Of a DNA stretch of 10,902 bases, positions 7,575 to 10,902 are shown in pieces. Position numbers and translations under genes: made by a program. Numbering within the stretch: position 1 is the first letter of the stretch; each line of letters starts with the position of its first letter. The DNA comes from Pseudomonadota bacterium (GTDB lineage Bacteria; Pseudomonadota; Alphaproteobacteria; Rhizobiales; Rhizobiaceae). The DNA lies in assembly GCA_003242525.1 (NCBI GenBank), contig QGUU01000043.1, positions 1-10,902 on the forward strand, in the 5' to 3' direction. Under the pieces are notes generated by a model. That model saw only the letters and a list, made by a program, of their open reading frames with translations. It ran no database searches and was not told the DNA's origin.

Positions 7575-8390
7575 ATGGTGGATATTCTCTCCAAGATCGA
7601 AGCCTACAAGCGCGACGAGATCGCCGCGGCCAAGGCGCGACTGCCGCTAGGCGATATAAGGGCAAGGGCTGGAGAAGCGGACCCGCCGCGCGGCTTTCTT
7701 GCCGCGCTGGAGGCGACCCGCAAGGCAGGGCGTTTCGCCCTCATCGCCGAAATCAAGAAGGCCAGCCCCTCGAAAGGCCTCATCCGCGCTGACTTCGACC
7801 CGCCCGCCCTGGCCCGCGCCTATGAGGCGGGTGGTGCCGCCTGCCTTTCGGTGCTGACCGACGCGCCGTCGTTTCAGGGAGCCCCGGAATTTCTGGTTGC
7901 CGCGCGGCAAGCTACCGCCCTGCCCGTCCTGCGCAAGGATTTCATGTTCGATCCCTATCAGGTCTATGAGGCGCGAGCCCTGGGCGCCGATGCCATCCTC
8001 GTTATCATGGCGGCCGTGGATGACGCACTGGCGCGCGAGCTGGAAGAGGTCGCCTTCTCGCTCGGCATGGACGCGTTGATCGAGGTGCATGACGAAGCCG
8101 AGATGGAGCGGGCGCTCAAGCTGTCCTCCCGCCTCATTGGCATCAACAACCGCAACCTGCGCACCTTCGAGACGACGCTGGAAACCTCCGAGCGGCTGGC
8201 CGGTATGGTGCCGGACAACCGTATCCTGGTCGGCGAAAGCGGTATCTTCACCCATGCCGACTGCCGACGGCTGGAGAAGGTTGGCATTGGCACATTCCTG
8301 GTCGGCGAAAGCCTGATGCGCCAGGCTGATGTGACGGCAGCAACGAAGTCCCTTCTCGGAACGAATTCGTCTCCCGGAGCCTCAACATGA
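7575..8390 (+). CDS. trpC: Indole-3-glycerol-phosphate synthase
   Basis: TrpC closes the indole ring, converting carboxyphenylamino-deoxyribulose phosphate to indole-3-glycerol phosphate. The protein is 271 residues, a mono-functional TIM barrel without the TrpF domain that is fused in enterobacteria. The active-site elements are all present: Glu59 and Lys61 in [11 protein letters not shown], Lys121 in [22 protein letters not shown], Glu170 in LIEVHDEAE, the [11 protein letters not shown] strand (189-199) and Glu221 in VGESGI. The frame is open back to 7461, overlapping trpD, but the ATG at 7575 gives the usual N-terminus [16 protein letters not shown] and lies one base after the trpD stop. 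The last ten or so residues (TNSSPGAST) are a loose tail. The stop overlaps moaC by four bases (ATGA). Confidence 0.98.
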   Translation: MVDILSKIEAYKRDEIAAAKARLPLGDIRARAGEADPPRGFLAALEATRKAGRFALIAEIKKASPSKGLIRADFDPPALARAYEAGGAACLSVLTDAPSFQGAPEFLVAARQATALPVLRKDFMFDPYQVYEARALGADAILVIMAAVDDALARELEEVAFSLGMDALIEVHDEAEMERALKLSSRLIGINNRNLRTFETTLETSERLAGMVPDNRILVGESGIFTHADCRRLEKVGIGTFLVGESLMRQADVTAATKSLLGTNSSPGAST

Positions 8391-8881
8391 CCGGCCTTAC
8401 CCATGTCGGCGCCGATGGCGCCGCCAACATGGTCGATGTGGGCGAGAAGGCTGAAACCATGCGCACGGCCGTGGCCGAAGGCATCGTCACGATGCAAGCG
8501 GAGACCCTTCAGGCCATTCTGGCGGGTGACGCGAAAAAGGGCGACGTGCTGGGCACAGCCCGAATTGCCGGCATCATGGCAGCGAAAAGAACCCATGAGC
8601 TCGTTCCGCTGTGCCACCCATTGCTGCTGACGAAAGTCTCGGTCGACATCGAAGCGGATGAAAGCCTGCCTGGGCTCAGGGTCACGGCCCTTGCACGCGT
8701 GACGGGCAAGACGGGCGTGGAGATGGAGGCGCTCACCGCCGTATCCGTCGCCTGCCTGACCATCTACGACATGGCCAAGGCACTGGACCGGGCCATGACC
8801 ATCTCCGCCATCCGGCTCGTCGAGAAAACCGGCGGCAAATCCGGGGATTACCACGCCGGAAAGGCGGGAGAGGCTCGCTGA
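8387..8881 (+). CDS. moaC: Cyclic pyranopterin monophosphate synthase
   Basis: MoaC acts with MoaA in the first stage of molybdenum-cofactor synthesis, turning the GTP-derived cyclic nucleotide into cyclic pyranopterin monophosphate. The 164-residue product matches the family length and can be aligned by eye with E. coli MoaC without gaps at the active site: Lys51, His77 in LCHPL, the [10 protein letters not shown] stretch (110-119), Asp128 and Lys131 in [11 protein letters not shown]. The early MVDVGEK (15-21) is also conserved. GGAG at 8376-8379 is seven bases before the ATG and lies inside trpC. The TGA shares its last base with the moeA ATG. No moaA or moaB is in the window, so the remaining pathway genes must be elsewhere. 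Confidence 0.98.
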   Translation: MTGLTHVGADGAANMVDVGEKAETMRTAVAEGIVTMQAETLQAILAGDAKKGDVLGTARIAGIMAAKRTHELVPLCHPLLLTKVSVDIEADESLPGLRVTALARVTGKTGVEMEALTAVSVACLTIYDMAKALDRAMTISAIRLVEKTGGKSGDYHAGKAGEAR

Positions 8882-10086
8882 TGGCGCTGCTTCCGGTCAC
8901 TGAGGCATTGCAACGCCTGCTTGACGATGTGGAGCCCCTGCCCGCTGAAACCGTGCCACTTCACGAAGCTTTTGAGCGGGTGCTGGCCGAACCTGTTACG
9001 GCACTTCGGACCCAGCCCCCCTTCGACGCGTCGGCCATGGATGGCTATGCTGTGCGCGCGACCGATCTTGCTCGCACACCCGGCCGCCTTTCGGTCATCG
9101 GAACGGCGCCGGCCGGGCACGGCTTCACCGGCATGGTCGGCGAAGGCCAGGCCGTCCGCATTTTCACTGGTGCACCCGTACCCGCAGGCGCCGACACAAT
9201 TGTTATTCAGGAAAATGTCCGGGACCTGGGGGAAGGCCAGATCGAGATACTTGAACCGGTACAGCACGGCCGGCATATCCGCCGCGCCGGCCTCGACTTC
9301 CGGACCGGCGACAGGCTCCTCGACAGGGGTCGAGTGCTCGATGCGGCCGCGCTTTCTCTGGTCGCCTGCGCCAATCAGCCATCCGTTTCCGTTGTGAGGC
9401 GGCCCCTGGTTGCCATCATTGCAACCGGCGACGAACTTGTTTTGCCTGGCAGCACGCCCGGGCCGGACCAGATCATAGCTTCCAACGCCTTTGGCGTTGC
9501 GGCGGCAGCACATGCGGTACACGCCCGTTCGCTCGACCTGGGAATTGCCGCTGACCGGGCTGATGCCATCACCACGCTTGTCCACAAGGCGGTGAATGCC
9601 GGCGCCGACGTCATTGTGACGCTTGGAGGCGCCTCTGTAGGCGACCACGACCTCGTTCATGACGTACTGACCAGAGAAGGCATGGCGCTTGACTTCTGGA
9701 AAGTCGCCATGCGTCCGGGCAAGCCGCTGATGTTCGGGAGAATGGGGAAAATCCGCTGCCTCGGTCTGCCTGGCAATCCGGTTGCCAGCCTGATCTGCTC
9801 GCAACTTTTCCTCAAACCGCTGCTGGCGCGGCTGGGCGGTCGCGATTTCCGTCAGGACATACGTGCCGCAAAGGCTGGCGCACCCATGGCGGCCAATGAC
9901 CGGCGCCAGGATTATGTCCGCGCCACCGTACGGGAAGAAGACGGTGAACTGATCGCGACGCCGTTCAGCATCCAGGACTCCTCGATGCTCCGGATGCTCG
10001 CGGATGCCGACGGCCTGATCGTGCGCGAGCCGCATGCGCCCGCGCTCGACACCGGCGGGTCCTGCCACGTTCTCATGCTGCGATAG
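8881..10086 (+). CDS. moeA: Molybdopterin molybdenumtransferase
   Basis: MoeA inserts molybdate into adenylylated molybdopterin, the final common step of molybdenum-cofactor assembly. The 401-residue protein has the standard MoeA layout. The N-terminal domain carries PFDASAMDGYAV (47-58) and IFTGAPVPAGADTIVIQE (94-111). The MoCF-type catalytic domain has ATGDEL (181-186), TLGGASVGDHD (247-257), MRPGKP (278-283) and LPGNPVAS (296-303). The C-terminal barrel domain runs from about 325 to 401. GGAGAGG at 8867-8873 is a strong ribosome binding site seven bases before the ATG. The gene closes the run that starts at ppiD. The 134-bp gap after it contains the lexA control region and no clear terminator, so some read-through into lexA is possible. 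Confidence 0.98.
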   Translation: MALLPVTEALQRLLDDVEPLPAETVPLHEAFERVLAEPVTALRTQPPFDASAMDGYAVRATDLARTPGRLSVIGTAPAGHGFTGMVGEGQAVRIFTGAPVPAGADTIVIQENVRDLGEGQIEILEPVQHGRHIRRAGLDFRTGDRLLDRGRVLDAAALSLVACANQPSVSVVRRPLVAIIATGDELVLPGSTPGPDQIIASNAFGVAAAAHAVHARSLDLGIAADRADAITTLVHKAVNAGADVIVTLGGASVGDHDLVHDVLTREGMALDFWKVAMRPGKPLMFGRMGKIRCLGLPGNPVASLICSQLFLKPLLARLGGRDFRQDIRAAKAGAPMAANDRRQDYVRATVREEDGELIATPFSIQDSSMLRMLADADGLIVREPHAPALDTGGSCHVLMLR

Positions 10087-10093
10087 CGCGCCT

Positions 10094-10123
10094 TTGACTA
10101 TCCTAAAGAACCGTCAACATATT
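10094..10123 (+). promoter_or_regulatory. Candidate lexA promoter
   Basis: TTGACT (10094-10099) is followed after 18 bases by CATATT (10118-10123), the best -35/-10 pair in the moeA-lexA gap. Transcription would begin near 10130, just before the LexA box. A second, weaker option is TTGCAG (10141-10146) with TAGTGT (10164-10169), which would place the LexA box between the two elements. Confidence 0.45.
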
Positions 10124-10137
10124 CACTAAAGTTTAAA

Positions 10138-10156
10138 CAGTTGCAGAACACAACTG
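10138..10156. repeat. Inverted repeat overlapping the LexA box
   Basis: CAGTTG (10138-10143) and CAACTG (10151-10156) form a perfect 6-bp inverted repeat with a 7-base centre. Its right arm lies within the spacer of the GAAC direct repeat. An adjacent palindrome GTTTAAAC occupies 10131-10138. These may be fortuitous or a second operator. Confidence 0.35.
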
Positions 10157-10160
10157 GAAC
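10146..10160. promoter_or_regulatory. LexA operator (alphaproteobacterial SOS box)
   Basis: The sequence GAAC-ACAACTG-GAAC is a perfect direct repeat with a 7-base spacer, identical to the GTTC-N7-GTTC consensus described for alphaproteobacterial LexA when read on the other strand. It lies 60 bases before the lexA start, where autoregulation is expected. A half-degenerate copy, GTTC-N7-GTTT, follows at 10172-10186. Confidence 0.85.
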
Positions 10161-10220
10161 AGATAGTGTTTGTTCCGGGTTTGTTTTCCGATTCTGTCTC
10201 GACACCCTTGGGGGCGGCCG

Positions 10221-10902
10221 ATGTTGACACGCAAGCAACACGAACTTCTTTTGTTCATCCATGGGCGACTCAAGGAAACGGGCATTCCGCCTTCCTTTGA
10301 CGAGATGAAGGATGCGCTCGACCTGGCCTCCAAGTCCGGCATCCATCGACTCATTACGGCCCTGGAGGAGCGAGGCTTCATCCGCAGGTTGCCCAACCGG
10401 GCGCGCGCGCTGGAGGTGCTGCGGCTGCCGGATTCCATCGCGCCCGGGCTTAACGCGGCAAGAAGGTTTTCTCCGGGTATCATACAGGGCGGGCTGGGCC
10501 AGGCCAAAACCGGTGAAGCATCCCGGATGCCGGCCGCCGGCAATGACGATGACGCAGGTGCCGCCGTTTCCATTCCCGTCATGGGGCGAATTGCGGCTGG
10601 CGTGCCGATAGCTGCCATTGAAAACCGTACGCACTCTATTTCGGTGCCGCCGGACATGCTCGGCAGCGGCGAACATTACGCACTGGAGGTAAAGGGCGAT
10701 TCGATGATCGAAGCCGGTATTTTCGATGGCGACACGGTCATCATCAAGAATATCAATACGGCGACGCCGGGTGACATTGTCGTCGCGATCGTGGATGATG
10801 AAGAGGCGACGCTGAAGCGGTTTCGGCGGAAAGGTGCATCGATCGCGCTCGAGGCAGCCAATCCCGCCTATGAAACACGGATTTTTGGTCCCGATCGGGT
10901 CA
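10221..10902 (+). CDS. lexA: LexA SOS repressor (3' end outside window)
   Basis: LexA represses DNA-damage genes and cleaves itself when RecA is activated. From the ATG at 10221, 227 residues are visible; related proteins have about 240, so only the end is missing. The N-terminal winged helix (1-66) reads [20 protein letters not shown] and then [18 protein letters not shown], whose recognition helix differs from that of E. coli, in line with the different operator. A long polar linker (about 70-115) leads to the cleavage site Ala126-Gly127 in GRIAAGVPI. The serine peptidase dyad is Ser161 in [14 protein letters not shown] and Lys199 in ATLKRF. All residues for self-cleavage are present. The G-rich stretch GGGGGCGG just before the ATG may serve as ribosome binding site. 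The LexA box upstream indicates autorepression. Confidence 0.97.
   Translation, partial: MLTRKQHELLLFIHGRLKETGIPPSFDEMKDALDLASKSGIHRLITALEERGFIRRLPNRARALEVLRLPDSIAPGLNAARRFSPGIIQGGLGQAKTGEASRMPAAGNDDDAGAAVSIPVMGRIAAGVPIAAIENRTHSISVPPDMLGSGEHYALEVKGDSMIEAGIFDGDTVIIKNINTATPGDIVVAIVDDEEATLKRFRRKGASIALEAANPAYETRIFGPDRV

Noticed and set aside
8300..8387. Molybdenum-cofactor riboswitch in front of moaC
   Set aside because: There is no untranslated leader; moaC overlaps trpC by four bases.
8848..10068. 406-codon open frame on the minus strand opposite moeA
   Set aside because: It mirrors moeA almost exactly, has no recognisable domain, and such long shadow frames are common opposite GC-rich genes. 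MoeA has all family motifs on the plus strand.
1..10902. CRISPR arrays, insertion sequences, tRNA or phage genes
   Set aside because: No regularly spaced repeats, transposase or integrase motifs, terminal inverted repeats or tRNA-like cloverleaf sequence were seen; base composition looks uniform.

Overview
The window is a compact, GC-rich housekeeping region of an alphaproteobacterium, most likely of the order Hyphomicrobiales (Rhizobiales), with a Mesorhizobium/Phyllobacteriaceae-like lineage as my best guess. Three things suggest this. The gene neighbourhoods tpiA-secG-pyrG and trpD-trpC-moaC-moeA-lexA are ones I associate with this order. No trpG lies next to trpD, as expected where TrpE and TrpG are fused elsewhere. 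The lexA promoter region carries a GAAC-N7-GAAC direct repeat, the alphaproteobacterial SOS-box type. The assignment rests on recognition, not on a database search.

Left half, minus strand (read right to left): tpiA (triosephosphate isomerase, 3794-4558), secG (protein-export subunit, 3170-3634), a secreted L,D-transpeptidase of the YkuD family (1852-2946) and pyrG (CTP synthase, 67-1695). These genes are separated by roughly 155-225 bp and look like individual units. A hairpin follows tpiA, a candidate promoter precedes secG, a candidate promoter and an inverted repeat precede the transpeptidase, and a strong intrinsic terminator follows it before pyrG. The first 66 bases hold no recognisable gene.

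Right half, plus strand: from the divergent gap 4559-4673 runs a tightly packed set: a PpiD/SurA-like periplasmic folding factor (4674-6566), trpD (6563-7573), trpC (7575-8390), moaC (8387-8881) and moeA (8881-10086). The junctions are a 4-nt overlap, a 1-nt gap, a 4-nt overlap and a 1-nt overlap, so this is almost certainly one operon. It joins envelope protein folding, two steps of tryptophan synthesis and two steps of molybdenum-cofactor synthesis. After a 134-bp gap containing a candidate promoter and LexA operator, lexA (SOS repressor, 10221 onward) starts and is cut by the right edge about a dozen residues before its expected end.

I found no mobile element, CRISPR array, tRNA, rRNA or phage gene, and nothing that amounts to a new biological system. 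The points worth a second look are regulatory (LexA box, overlapping inverted repeats after tpiA, inverted repeat before the transpeptidase, pyrG leader hairpin) or concern protein details (a parvulin-like domain apparently lacking a catalytic histidine, a long SecG tail, a long LexA linker).
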